A stretch of DNA of 41,283 nucleotides, from the NCBI GenBank assembly GCA_017629515.1, contig JAGBXB010000003.1:1-41283 (forward strand), in the 5' to 3' direction. The position numbers and the translations under genes were made by a program. The notes under the pieces were generated by a model. That model made no database searches. It saw only the letters and a list, made by a program, of their open reading frames with translations, and had not been told where the DNA came from. This DNA comes from Lentisphaeria bacterium (GTDB lineage: Bacteria; Verrucomicrobiota; Lentisphaeria; Victivallales; UBA1829). This document shows, one piece after another, positions 25,073 to 33,939 of the stretch (positions within the stretch are counted from its first letter, which is position 1; each line of letters opens with the position of its first letter).

Positions 25073-25108
25073 TGCGGCATAGGTGAAAAACCAATGCCGC
25101 TTTTTTTT
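25073..25108 (+). terminator. intrinsic terminator after the LysM lipoprotein gene
   Basis: Arms GCGGCAT and ATGCCGC with a 13-base loop followed by eight T. It covers the alternative start (25083) of the next open frame, which argues for the start at 25152. Confidence 0.85.
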
Positions 25109-25151
25109 GAAATCATTCCTGCTTCAAAAGCAGAAGTACGAAAGAGAAAAT

Positions 25152-26690
25152 ATGCAAATTGGAAAAAAAGAAAATGAAATCATTTTACAGAAAAATGATA
25201 CTTCAACCCCTTCCGCGACTTCTGCTTTTTTCCTTTTTTCCGGGGTTCTCTTTCTTCTTTTTGTGTTATTTTTATCTTTCTTTTTCTATTTCCGGAACTC
25301 ACGTTTTTCTGAACAGAAAGAAGAGTTGCCTCCGGAATATCTTTTTGCCTATGCCATCAGTGCCGGACAGTTTGAAAAAGTCCCCCATATTTATATAACT
25401 CCCCGGTGCGGGATGGGGGAAAAACTTTTTAAAAAAGGTTTTCCGGGTTCGTTCCATATATCCTCCAATCTTTTTTCCGGAGAAAAACTTTTACAGAATC
25501 TTCCGGATGATTCATCTCGACAGGAGAAAGAAGTTCTTACAGGAAACCATAAAGAAGATATTCTTTTTGCCGTTCATTCCGGTATGGATTTTTCTTCGGA
25601 CGCATTTTTTACAGCAGGATATCTTTTCCCCCTGAAAGAAAAACTGGCAAAGGACGGGGTTTTTGTTCTGCTTCTTCCCCAAGTGAAAGCGGATCTTTAT
25701 CAGAAGATCGTAGACCATACCGCCCCGATCCTCTGTTCCATTTACAAAAATGTGCTCCCTGTGGCCTATCCGCAAATGATCCTTGCCTCGGACAGAGTCC
25801 TTATTACCGACCAGGAAAAACTGGAAAAGAATCTTCTTTCTTTCACAGAGAAAGAAAAATCCCCTTTTCCGGCAAGTTTCCTGCAAATCTTTACCCCCCA
25901 CCTTTCCAAAGGGCGGCTTCTGACCTCTTCAAAGGAAAATCCGGCAAAATCTTTGAGGGAAAAAGAAAGTTTCCCCTGGGAATTGCGGGAAAAATGTTAT
26001 GATGGATTTTATGGGGATCTGTGGTATCTTTTCCGGTTGTGGAGTGAATTTTTCCATCAATATTTTTACGGGATATGGGGAGGGATCATTCTACTTTACT
26101 TTATTTTCCGTTATTTCTGTTCTCCGGGAGAAAAAAGGAAACGGCTTTTTCACTTTTTTGAGGAAAGTTTTTTTCTCATCGGCTTTCCCGCAGCAGTTTT
26201 TTCCGCTTCGCCGGGAAAATGGGAAAAGGATGAAATGGTTCTTTTCCTGCTCCTGCCCTTTCTCACCTGTCTCTTTTTCTCCCTTATTTTTTTCCTTGCT
26301 GAAAAAGGGGGAATGAATCAGCAGACAGACCTTCGGAAAGGGAAAAAACTTTTCTGTTTTTCACTTCCGGCAGTTTTTGCGCCTTTCCTTGTTCCCTGTA
26401 TATATCACACCGGCGGAGAAAGAATCTTTTCCTCTCTTCATCCCCGGGGGATGCTGATTTTCATTCTCCTTCTTCTCCTTGCCGGAAGCATTGCTTCTTC
26501 GGGGATCTTTTATCAAAAGTTCAAAGCAATGACATTGCGTGAGATCCCGCAGCTGATCCTTGTCCTGCTCCTATCCCTTGCTGCCGTATTTTTTCTTATT
26601 GCGGCAGTTTCCTGTAACGGGATTATTCCGGTACTGCCCCCCCTTCTCCTTATGGGAATGATCCAGTTTTCAATGATATACAGAAAATAA
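25152..26690 (+). CDS. polytopic membrane protein with a diverged spermidine-synthase-like domain
   Basis: A 512-residue protein of unproven function. It has one N-terminal membrane segment (about 24-47), a soluble part of about 270 residues and seven or so hydrophobic segments in the C-terminal half. The soluble part, with FTAGYLFPLKEKLAKDGVFVLLLPQ followed by ILCSIYKNVLPVAYPQMILASDRVLIT, follows the order seen at the C-terminal end of spermidine-synthase-like (aminopropyltransferase-fold) membrane proteins. The nucleotide-binding glycine motif expected before it is not seen; PRCGMGEKL is the nearest segment. Catalysis is therefore doubtful. The Phe content is strikingly high. Start chosen at the ATG after the terminator; its ribosome site is weak. 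Confidence 0.7.
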   Translation: MQIGKKENEIILQKNDTSTPSATSAFFLFSGVLFLLFVLFLSFFFYFRNSRFSEQKEELPPEYLFAYAISAGQFEKVPHIYITPRCGMGEKLFKKGFPGSFHISSNLFSGEKLLQNLPDDSSRQEKEVLTGNHKEDILFAVHSGMDFSSDAFFTAGYLFPLKEKLAKDGVFVLLLPQVKADLYQKIVDHTAPILCSIYKNVLPVAYPQMILASDRVLITDQEKLEKNLLSFTEKEKSPFPASFLQIFTPHLSKGRLLTSSKENPAKSLREKESFPWELREKCYDGFYGDLWYLFRLWSEFFHQYFYGIWGGIILLYFIFRYFCSPGEKRKRLFHFFEESFFLIGFPAAVFSASPGKWEKDEMVLFLLLPFLTCLFFSLIFFLAEKGGMNQQTDLRKGKKLFCFSLPAVFAPFLVPCIYHTGGERIFSSLHPRGMLIFILLLLLAGSIASSGIFYQKFKAMTLREIPQLILVLLLSLAAVFFLIAAVSCNGIIPVLPPLLLMGMIQFSMIYRK

Positions 26691-26707
26691 ATATATGAGG
26701 AAATAGT

Positions 26708-27337
26708 ATGAGTCTGGAAATCTGTATTGTCAGACATGGCGAAACCCGATATAATCTTACCGGCACCATTCAGGGGCAGACCGATATCCCCCTGAATGAA
26801 ACAGGTCTGCTTCAAGCGGACCTGACCGCAATACGCCTTGCGGAGGAAAATTTTACTTTTGCTTATTCCAGTGATCTTTCCAGAGCGATGGTGACCGCAG
26901 CAAAAATCGTTCCCCATCTTTCCATCACGACAGATAAAAGACTGCGGGAGTGGCATCTGGGAGAGTGGCAGAATAAGACCCTTGCAGAGATCGAAGAAAT
27001 CTATGATGGTGGTTTCCGGGCTTTTCTCAATGCCGGCAATAAGACAAAAATTCCCGGCGGAGAGAGCAGTTATGAGGTTCTTGCAAGGGTCAGAGAGTTT
27101 CTTGAAACTCTTCCCCTGAAACATCCGGAAGGAAAAATCCTCATCGTCTCCCACGGCGGGGCAATACGAAGAATGTTCCATGTCCTTATGGGGGAACACA
27201 ATACCTTTGCGGAACTCCCCCGGGTGGACAATACTTCCATAAGCAGGTTCGTTTACCGTTCCGGCCATTGGTGTATGATCTGCTGGAATGATACAAGTCA
27301 TCTGGCAAAAAACCTTCTTCCGGGAACAAGATATTAA
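26708..27337 (+). CDS. histidine phosphatase family protein
   Basis: A 209-residue cytoplasmic member of the phosphoglycerate-mutase-like superfamily. The phosphohistidine motif is IVRHGETRYN (H10); YSSDLSRAMVTA, LREWHLGEWQNKT and the second catalytic His in LIVSHGGAIRRM complete the pattern. Substrates in the family include phosphoglycerate, alpha-ribazole phosphate and sugar phosphates, and the right one cannot be read. GAGGA precedes the ATG. It is 17 bases after the membrane protein gene and probably co-transcribed. Confidence 0.9.
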   Translation: MSLEICIVRHGETRYNLTGTIQGQTDIPLNETGLLQADLTAIRLAEENFTFAYSSDLSRAMVTAAKIVPHLSITTDKRLREWHLGEWQNKTLAEIEEIYDGGFRAFLNAGNKTKIPGGESSYEVLARVREFLETLPLKHPEGKILIVSHGGAIRRMFHVLMGEHNTFAELPRVDNTSISRFVYRSGHWCMICWNDTSHLAKNLLPGTRY

Positions 27338-27380
27338 GGAAAAAAAGGTTTTTACCATTTTTTTTGTTTTTTTACTTGCC
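27308..27380 (+). terminator. candidate terminator after the phosphatase gene
   Basis: Arms AAAAACCTT (27308-27316, within the last codons) and AAGGTTTTT (27345-27353) with a 28-base loop, then two T runs from 27358. The large loop lowers confidence. Confidence 0.45.
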
Positions 27381-27439
27381 TTTAAAAAATTATGGATTAA
27401 TTTAGTATTCATCAAATTTATTAAAATCAGGAGAAAAAT

Positions 27440-28669
27440 ATGCGTTTACTGTTTTCCGGCACCTCTCTCTCTCTTATATTGCTTGTTTCTGTTTTTCTTA
27501 CGGTCTTTTTTCTGCCCGGGGAATCTTTCTGCCAGATCACATTGACAGGTTCAGGGCTCTCCGGAAACCCGAAATTGTGTTTCAGGAATATTGAGGGAAG
27601 TGAAAAAGAAGTCAATACAAAAGTATTCAATACCCTCTGGGCATGCGGCTGGTTCGATCTTGTTTCCGGAACAAAAAGTGCCGAATATATTATTGACGGG
27701 AAAATGGAAAACGGCAATATCGTTCTTTCGGTAAAAAATGGCGGGGAAGTGGAGATATGCAAAGTAAGAACAAAAGGAACTGCACCCAATGCCATTTATT
27801 CGGCAGTTGACCTTATTCTGAATAAATTATTCAATATACAGGGCATCTGCCAGAGCAGGATCGCCTTTTCCGCAGAAACCGGACGGGGGAAAAAGGAGAT
27901 CTATATGTGCGATATTGACGGAAGTAATATAAAAAAGATCACCTCCAACGGTTCTCTCAATATTGAGGCCTCCTGGCATCCCTCCGGCAAAGCACTGTTG
28001 TTCAATCAGTATCTTACAGCCTCCACTCCCCTTGTGGAATATGACATAGTGCGCAACAGAAGCCGGATCCTTTCGGGTATGCGGGGATTGAATTCCGGGA
28101 AAGTTTCCCATAATGGGAAGAAAATCGCCCTTGTGGTCACTCTCGGCAATCAAGTGGATCTTTTTGTACGGGACTATGAAGGGGGCAATATCGTCCGCCT
28201 TACCAATGACCGCGCCAATGAAGCAAGTCCCTGCTGGTCGCCGGATGATTCCAAAATATGCTTTGTTTCCGATAAGACAGGCAGACCGAAACTGTATATC
28301 ATTTCCGCAGAGGGCGGGAAAGCAGAGAGACTTAAAGGCACGTCCGGAAGCGAGTGCGTAGCCCCCGCATGGAATAAAAATAATCTTATTGCCTACACGG
28401 CAAAACTGGGTTCCTATGTTCTGAAAGTTATGGATTTGAATAAAATTTTCCCCATGACAGGAACAGAAGAAAATTCCGTAAGGCCCTATATTTCGGAAAA
28501 TCTTTCCATACAGGGGGAAGGCGCGTCCTGGGCTCCGGATAACCGGCATATCGTCCTTGCCGTCAATGGAAAAATCCTTGTGGCAGATACCCGTACAGGG
28601 AAAAGCCGGATCCTTGTTCATGGCAAATCCAGTTGTACCGGGGCGGCATGGTCTCCTGTTCTGCGTTAA
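27440..28669 (+). CDS. tolB: TolB-like periplasmic beta-propeller protein
   Basis: TolB belongs to the Tol-Pal system that links the inner membrane, peptidoglycan and outer membrane at division. The 409 residues show a signal peptide (first 30 or so), an N-terminal alpha/beta domain with VFNTLWACGWFDLV and YIIDGKM, and a propeller of PD40-type blades (RIAFSAETGRGKKEIYMCDIDGSNIKKIT, ASPCWSPDDSKICFVSDKTG, GASWAPDNRHIVL). TolA, TolQ, TolR and Pal are not in the window. AGGAG precedes the ATG. It is followed by folC after 19 bases. Confidence 0.88.
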   Translation: MRLLFSGTSLSLILLVSVFLTVFFLPGESFCQITLTGSGLSGNPKLCFRNIEGSEKEVNTKVFNTLWACGWFDLVSGTKSAEYIIDGKMENGNIVLSVKNGGEVEICKVRTKGTAPNAIYSAVDLILNKLFNIQGICQSRIAFSAETGRGKKEIYMCDIDGSNIKKITSNGSLNIEASWHPSGKALLFNQYLTASTPLVEYDIVRNRSRILSGMRGLNSGKVSHNGKKIALVVTLGNQVDLFVRDYEGGNIVRLTNDRANEASPCWSPDDSKICFVSDKTGRPKLYIISAEGGKAERLKGTSGSECVAPAWNKNNLIAYTAKLGSYVLKVMDLNKIFPMTGTEENSVRPYISENLSIQGEGASWAPDNRHIVLAVNGKILVADTRTGKSRILVHGKSSCTGAAWSPVLR

Positions 28670-28688
28670 AAAGAGGCGGAAAAAGAAA

Positions 28689-29996
28689 ATGCACGAAGAT
28701 ATTTTTGAATGGTTTGAAAGTCTGGAATTTTTCGGAGTGAAACTCGGCCTGCACCAGACCCAGGCATACTTTGACGCTTTGGGCAATCCGGAAAAACAAC
28801 TCTCCTTTATCCACATTGCCGGCAGTAACGGAAAAGGCTCCACAGCCGCTTTTCTGGAAAGCTGCCTGCGTCATGCCGGATTCAAAACGGCATTATATAC
28901 CTCCCCCCATCTGGCGAAACTCAACGAACGCTTTATCATCAACGGACAGGTGGTAAGTGATGATGTCCTTGCACAAGCTTTCCGGAAAGTAAAGAAAGCA
29001 GCCGACTTTCTCCGGGATGAAAAAGGCATGATGGTAACTTACTTTGAAACCACCACCGTTACAGCGGCATTGCTTTTTGCCGAAGCAAAAGTGGATTTTG
29101 TCATCTGGGAAACCGGAGTAGGCGGCAGACTGGATTCCACCAATATCATTTCTTCCCCCCTTGCCAGCGTGATCACCACCATCTCTCTGGAACATCAGAA
29201 CTATCTTGGAGATACTCTTGCAAAAATCGCTTTTGAAAAGGCAGGCATCATCAAGAAAAACTGTCCTGTTTTCATCGGGGCAAGTATCGGAGAAGAAGCA
29301 AAAGAAGTCATCCTTGCAAGGGCAGAAGAGTTGGATGCCCCTGCAAAAGTACTGGAAAACATACCGGAAAAAACAGGTGTGGAATTTCATAAAAACATCC
29401 CCTGTCAAGTGCTTTCCAACGGGCTGAAAATCTCCCTTGCCGGAGCGCATCAGAGAAGCAATTCCGCCCTTGCGCTCATGGTACTGGAAGAGTTGCAGAA
29501 AAAGTATTCTTTCGATATGGAAAAGGCAAAACAGGGATTTATGGAAACCGTATGGCCCGCCCGGTTCCAGTATTTCCCGGAGGAAAGATTATTGCTGGAT
29601 GGAGCGCATAATCCGGAGTGTGCCATGATCCTTGCAAAGGCTCTGGATGAGTTTTTCCCCGGAGAAAAATTTGATTTCATCTATGGAAATTTCGCAGATA
29701 AGGACGCAAAGGAAATGCTGGAAAAACTTGTACCTTATGCCCATAGATTTACCTTTATACCTTTCGGTACATACAGAAAATCTGCCACGGCAGAGGAATT
29801 GACCAATCTTGTCCGCCTTCTGGGATTCCGGGGGGAGTGTAAGTCCTCCACTCTGGAAAATATCGTGGAAGAAATGAAAACAAATACGGAAAAATGGAAA
29901 GAAGGCAACAAAAAGATCCTCTGCGGTTCGCTGCATCTTTGCGGGGATTTTCTTTTACTGCGCGGCGGCGATCCTTTTGCCGGAAATCTTTCCTGA
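28689..29996 (+). CDS. folC: folylpolyglutamate/dihydrofolate synthase
   Basis: Adds glutamate to folates, and in many bacteria also to dihydropteroate. The Mur-ligase-like fold of 435 residues begins with the FolC-type FFGVKLGLHQTQAYFDALGNPEK, the ATP loop IAGSNGKGSTAAFLES and SPHLAKLNERFIINGQVVS. VIWETGVGGRLDSTNII, DGAHNPECAMI and AGIIKKNCPVF are further family marks. The ATG at 28689 fits the family; the frame open to 28557 overlaps tolB in another frame. Nineteen bases after tolB and 29 before lepB. Confidence 0.94.
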   Translation: MHEDIFEWFESLEFFGVKLGLHQTQAYFDALGNPEKQLSFIHIAGSNGKGSTAAFLESCLRHAGFKTALYTSPHLAKLNERFIINGQVVSDDVLAQAFRKVKKAADFLRDEKGMMVTYFETTTVTAALLFAEAKVDFVIWETGVGGRLDSTNIISSPLASVITTISLEHQNYLGDTLAKIAFEKAGIIKKNCPVFIGASIGEEAKEVILARAEELDAPAKVLENIPEKTGVEFHKNIPCQVLSNGLKISLAGAHQRSNSALALMVLEELQKKYSFDMEKAKQGFMETVWPARFQYFPEERLLLDGAHNPECAMILAKALDEFFPGEKFDFIYGNFADKDAKEMLEKLVPYAHRFTFIPFGTYRKSATAEELTNLVRLLGFRGECKSSTLENIVEEMKTNTEKWKEGNKKILCGSLHLCGDFLLLRGGDPFAGNLS

Positions 29997-30025
29997 ATCA
30001 ATCTTATTTTCGACGGAGAATATTT

Positions 30026-31237
30026 ATGGCATTTCTCAAAGATTTTTTTACAAAAAGGCGTTTGTGGAAGCAAATGAAAGATTTGCGGACAAGCGTCAGT
30101 TACACTTTAAAAAGTGATGATGATATCCTTTCCATAAAGCAGAAAGAAAATTTACAGGAATTGGAAAAAGAACTCAATGAGGTCAAAAAACTTTCCTCCG
30201 ATCTGGCAATGGAAGAGGAAAAAATGGAAAAATGGGAGGAGCGTCTTGCTCTGATCATTCCCAGAAGCGGGTTCAAAGTGAGTATGAAAGGCTTTCTGGA
30301 TGTTCTTCTGGTCGCCTGTATGGTTGCCGGCGGCATCAGGGCATTGTATTTACAGCCTTTCAAGATCCCCACCGGCAGTATGCAGCCTACTTTGTTCGGC
30401 ATACACTATATTGACCGGGTGAAGGCACAGCCCCATCAGGGAAAAGTGACAAAGTTTTTCCAGGTCCTGCAAAGCAGCAGGGCATATCTGAAAATAGAGG
30501 AGGACGGCCGTTTCCAGAGAGAAAGTCTGCAAAAAGAAACAAAATTTTTCTTCTGGGAAAAAAGTTATTTTACCATCGGAGATATCCGCTATTCTTTACC
30601 GGGGGATTTCTTCACCAATATCTGGCGTTATATTGAAAAGACCGGCGGGGAATATAAAAAGGGGGAAGTACTCTGCGATGGATATTTATCCAGCGGTGAC
30701 CATGTATTTGTGGAGCGTTTGAGCATCCATTTCCGGAAATTAAAGAGGGGGGATGTGATCGTTTTCAATACCGTAGGGCTCAAATCCCCCACCCAGCCCC
30801 TTGCCGGATATTATTACATCAAACGCCTTGCGGGACTTCCGGGGGATACTTTGAAAATCGTGGATAATATTCTGTTTGTCAAACCTGCCGGAGAGGAGAA
30901 ATATATTCCCATTTATGAGATCGCTCCGAAATTCCGGAAATTATATACATTCAAAGGCGGTTATCTGGGGCATTGGGCAGATGGGATCCTTGCCGCAGGA
31001 CAGGAGATCACCGTACCGGAAGATCACTTTTTTGCCCTGGGGGACAATACCTACAACAGTCTGGATGGCAGAAACTGGGGCTTCATCCCCCGCAGAAATA
31101 TGATCGGACTTGCTGTCACCATTTTCTGGCCTATTTCCCGCAGATGGGGGATCGTGGATACAAAAGAACCGCTGGATGTGGATCCCGGTCATATCCTTGA
31201 CGCAAGAAAACAGCCTGTGGGAATGAATCTGCAATAG
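30026..31237 (+). CDS. lepB: signal peptidase I
   Basis: Cleaves signal peptides on the outer face of the inner membrane by a Ser/Lys dyad. The nucleophile is in PTGSMQPTL (S118) and the general base in YIKRLAGLPGDTL (K266); box E is GDNTYNSLDGRNWGF. A single membrane segment lies at about 88-108 after an 85-residue charged, probably coiled-coil cytoplasmic part. About 148 residues separate Ser and Lys, far more than in the E. coli enzyme, so a large insertion is present. GGAG lies seven bases before the ATG; upstream frame to 29894 overlaps folC. Confidence 0.92.
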   Translation: MAFLKDFFTKRRLWKQMKDLRTSVSYTLKSDDDILSIKQKENLQELEKELNEVKKLSSDLAMEEEKMEKWEERLALIIPRSGFKVSMKGFLDVLLVACMVAGGIRALYLQPFKIPTGSMQPTLFGIHYIDRVKAQPHQGKVTKFFQVLQSSRAYLKIEEDGRFQRESLQKETKFFFWEKSYFTIGDIRYSLPGDFFTNIWRYIEKTGGEYKKGEVLCDGYLSSGDHVFVERLSIHFRKLKRGDVIVFNTVGLKSPTQPLAGYYYIKRLAGLPGDTLKIVDNILFVKPAGEEKYIPIYEIAPKFRKLYTFKGGYLGHWADGILAAGQEITVPEDHFFALGDNTYNSLDGRNWGFIPRRNMIGLAVTIFWPISRRWGIVDTKEPLDVDPGHILDARKQPVGMNLQ

Positions 31238-31368
31238 GAAACCGGGAAAGGAAGAAATCTTTTTTTCTTCCGGGTCATCGGGGAAACAAAATAAAAAATA
31301 TAAGGAGGAAATATTCTGTTGACAATAGATTTCCTCCCGGCTTTTTTTCATCTTTTCCGTTACTGCCC

Positions 31369-31396
31369 TTGAAAAATGACTTTTTGGCTGTATATT
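31369..31396 (+). promoter_or_regulatory. promoter of murA
   Basis: TTGAAA at 31369-31374 and TATATT at 31391-31396 with a 16-base spacer; transcript start expected near 31403. AAGGAG lies before the ATG. Confidence 0.7.
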
Positions 31397-31439
31397 CGCT
31401 GCTGAAACAAGTCATATTTTTTTCAAGGAGTTTTTTTCT

Positions 31440-32738
31440 ATGCGCAGTCTTATCATCAACGGCGGCAGCACCATATCCGGCACCGTTACCGTAGGCGGCA
31501 ATAAAAATGCCGTTCTGCCCATGATCGCCGCCTGTCTTCTCACACCGGAAAAAGTCATTATGCACAATGTCCCGCAGATCAGTGATGTGGATATCATGCT
31601 GGAAACTTTGAAACTTCTGGGAGCAGAAGTGGATCGGAACGGAAACGATGTAACGATATGCTGTGCAAAAATCAAACATAACACCATTCCGAAAGATCTT
31701 TGTTCCGCATTGCGTACCTCCATTCTTTTTGCCGGACCTCTTGCGGCAAGAACAGGAGGGGCAAAGATCTATCCCCCCGGAGGGGATGTGATAGGCAGAA
31801 GACGGCTGGATGCCCACTTTTACGGCTTGCGGAAACTGGGAGTAACGGTCAATAATGAGGGGACGCCCTATGTCTTTGAACAGAAAACAAAATCCATTCA
31901 CGGAGCGGATCTCTTTCTGGATGAAGCCAGTGTCACCGCCACCGAACATATTATGACCCTTGCCGCCGCCGCAAAAGGCAAAACCATCATCCGCAACGCC
32001 GCATCCGAACCCCATATCCGCCAGTTGGGGGAAATGCTTATGGCAATGGGAGCAAAGATCGAAGGCTTGGACTCCAATACCATCACCATTGAGGGGAATC
32101 CGGCACTGCACGGAGCGGAAGTAACTGTGGAAAGCGACCATATTGAAGTAGCCTCTTTCCTTGCCCTCGCCGCCGCTACAAAGTGCGGACTTACCATCAA
32201 AGGCAATTTCAAAACAAGAGATTACTGGATGACACGCCGTATGTTTGAACGCCTGGGGATCAAATTCAAATTGAATCCCGGCATTATCGAAATACCACCC
32301 AGACAGAAAATGAAGATCCTTCCGGATTTCGGCAATGCCATCCCCCAGATCGCCGACGGGCCCTGGCCTCAATTCCCGTCAGATATGATGAGTTGTATGA
32401 TCGTATGCGCCACCCAGGCAAAAGGAACAGTTCTTTTCTTTGAAAAGATGTTTGAAAGCCGCATTTACTTTGTTGACCGTCTTATTTCCATGGGTGCCAA
32501 TGCCGTAGTATGCGATCCCCACCGGGTAGTGATAACCGGTCCGGTAAAACTGCGTGCGATCGAAATGTCCTCTCCGGATATCCGTGCAGGAATGGCAATG
32601 GTCATTGCCGCCATCTGTGCAAAAGGGAAAAGTGTGATCCATAATGCAGATATCATTTTCCGCGGCTATGAAAATATCTGTGAAAAATTAACATCTATCG
32701 GTGTGGATGTCACCTGCGTAACAAGCAAAATCAAGTAA
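31440..32738 (+). CDS. murA: UDP-N-acetylglucosamine 1-carboxyvinyltransferase, Cys-to-Asp active site
   Basis: MurA transfers enolpyruvate from PEP to UDP-GlcNAc in the first committed step of peptidoglycan synthesis. The 432 residues have the EPSP-synthase-type inside-out barrels, with VGGNKNAVLP (K22, N23) and the active-site loop YPPGGDVIGRRRLDAHFYGL. In E. coli the residue after GG is C115; here it is D116 (codon 31785-31787, GAT). This is the substitution found in naturally fosfomycin-resistant MurA of Mycobacterium and Chlamydia. The enzyme is otherwise intact. It has its own promoter and a strong terminator, so it is a single-gene unit. Confidence 0.96.
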   Translation: MRSLIINGGSTISGTVTVGGNKNAVLPMIAACLLTPEKVIMHNVPQISDVDIMLETLKLLGAEVDRNGNDVTICCAKIKHNTIPKDLCSALRTSILFAGPLAARTGGAKIYPPGGDVIGRRRLDAHFYGLRKLGVTVNNEGTPYVFEQKTKSIHGADLFLDEASVTATEHIMTLAAAAKGKTIIRNAASEPHIRQLGEMLMAMGAKIEGLDSNTITIEGNPALHGAEVTVESDHIEVASFLALAAATKCGLTIKGNFKTRDYWMTRRMFERLGIKFKLNPGIIEIPPRQKMKILPDFGNAIPQIADGPWPQFPSDMMSCMIVCATQAKGTVLFFEKMFESRIYFVDRLISMGANAVVCDPHRVVITGPVKLRAIEMSSPDIRAGMAMVIAAICAKGKSVIHNADIIFRGYENICEKLTSIGVDVTCVTSKIK

Positions 32739-32745
32739 TCAGTCC

Positions 32746-32769
32746 GGCGGGAAGTTTTCCCGCCTTTTT
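32746..32769 (+). terminator. intrinsic terminator after murA
   Basis: Arms GGCGGGAA (32746-32753) and TTCCCGCC (32757-32764) with a 3-base loop, followed by five T. Confidence 0.92.
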
Positions 32770-32858
32770 CTTCTCTTGCGGAAACAGTTCTGCAACAAAA
32801 AATTCCGTAAAAAATTTTTCTTTCTCTTGAAAAAAGTTTTTCCCCGTGTATTTTATAC

Positions 32859-32876
32859 TATTAAACCGGTTTAATA
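32859..32876. promoter_or_regulatory. 18-bp palindromic operator at the LacI-type gene promoter
   Basis: TATTAAACCGGTTTAATA is a perfect palindrome with a central CG, the usual design of LacI/GalR-family operators. It begins at the last base of the -10-like TATACT (32854-32859), so a bound repressor would block transcription. It ends 19 bases before the start codon of the LacI-type gene. A TTGAAA at 32827 is 21 bases from that -10, longer than ideal, so the -35 is uncertain. Confidence 0.7.
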
Positions 32877-32895
32877 ACACATAAAAGGCTGAAAA

Positions 32896-33918
32896 ATGGC
32901 AGTAACGCTCAATGACATAGCACGATTGGCAAATGTGGATAAAAGTACGGTATCCATGACTTTGCGCAATCATCCCAATGCCAGAAATCTCCGCAGGGAA
33001 ACACGGGAAAAGATCCGGAAAATTGCTGATGAACTTGGCTATTGCAGCAATGAAAATGCCATCTCTCTGCGTACAGGAAATATCAAACTTATTGCCCTTA
33101 TTGCCGATGATTCCCCCCGGAGCAATACACTATTGTATTTCAACATTCCCGGGATCATCCGGGCAGCTTCCGAAAGAGGTTACGGAGTAAAGATCTTCAC
33201 AGACCGGGATATAAAGGAAACATTCCATCAGATCAATGCAGACAGGATCTCTCTGGTTTTAAGTTTGAGCGTCAGAGAGGACAAGCGGGAGGAAACTGCT
33301 TTATATGCAGAAAAAATGCATCTGGATCTGGTGTACTTTTTTGAACACTCCCACGGAAAATACCCCAGTGTGAATGTGGATAATATCCGGGCGGGGCATG
33401 ATGCTGTAAAATATCTTGTTTCCAAAGGGCACAGCCGTATCGGATTTGTGGCTACGGGCATGTTTTTCCAGTATCAGCGGGACAGATACGAAGGATTCTG
33501 CAAGGGCTTGAAAGAGTGTTCTCTGCCTTTGAAAAAATCCTTTGTCATCAAAGAAAATGAGGATATCACTTCCTGCGTGGAAAAACTTCTCTCTCTCCCG
33601 GCGGAAAAAAGACCCACCGCATTGTTTTGCAGTACAGACTCTCTTGCCATGAAAGTACAGCATATTGCTTTGGCAAAGGGTTTGAAACTGCCGGAAGATC
33701 TTTCCGTTGTGGGATTCAGTAATTCCAATGTATGCCCCATGGCGGCAGTACCCCTTACCAGTATGGATGAAAATTTTGATGAGAGAGCTTTTCTTGCCAT
33801 AAAAGTATTGTTTAAGGAGATCGGTAAGGAAAATTATCCGTCAAGCGGGACTTTTATGGTTTCTTCCCGCATCGTGGAACGGGAATCGGTTTATGATCTG
33901 AAAAATCATCTCAAATAA
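32896..33918 (+). CDS. LacI/GalR-family transcriptional regulator
   Basis: A 340-residue repressor-type protein. The N-terminal helix-turn-helix VTLNDIARLANVDKSTVSMTLRN and the hinge region RREKIRKIADELGY-like segment (REKIRKIADELGY) are followed by a periplasmic-binding-like ligand domain with SVNVDNIRAGHDAVKYLVSKGHSRIGFVA and a VVGFSNSNVCPMA effector-side segment. It likely binds a sugar and the palindrome at 32859-32876, thus controlling itself and the glycan gene 21 bases downstream. The ligand is unknown. Confidence 0.93.
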   Translation: MAVTLNDIARLANVDKSTVSMTLRNHPNARNLRRETREKIRKIADELGYCSNENAISLRTGNIKLIALIADDSPRSNTLLYFNIPGIIRAASERGYGVKIFTDRDIKETFHQINADRISLVLSLSVREDKREETALYAEKMHLDLVYFFEHSHGKYPSVNVDNIRAGHDAVKYLVSKGHSRIGFVATGMFFQYQRDRYEGFCKGLKECSLPLKKSFVIKENEDITSCVEKLLSLPAEKRPTALFCSTDSLAMKVQHIALAKGLKLPEDLSVVGFSNSNVCPMAAVPLTSMDENFDERAFLAIKVLFKEIGKENYPSSGTFMVSSRIVERESVYDLKNHLK

Positions 33919-33939
33919 ATAATAAAAAAGGAGAACAGA

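Noticed and set aside
23734..25116. 460-residue minus-strand frame
   Set aside because: Antisense to the LysM lipoprotein, with Phe/Ser/Cys-rich low-complexity content produced by the Lys/Glu/Ala-rich sense strand.
31243..31290. Terminator after lepB
   Set aside because: A GGAAGAAA/TTTCTTCC hairpin is present but no T run follows it, so I do not call it.
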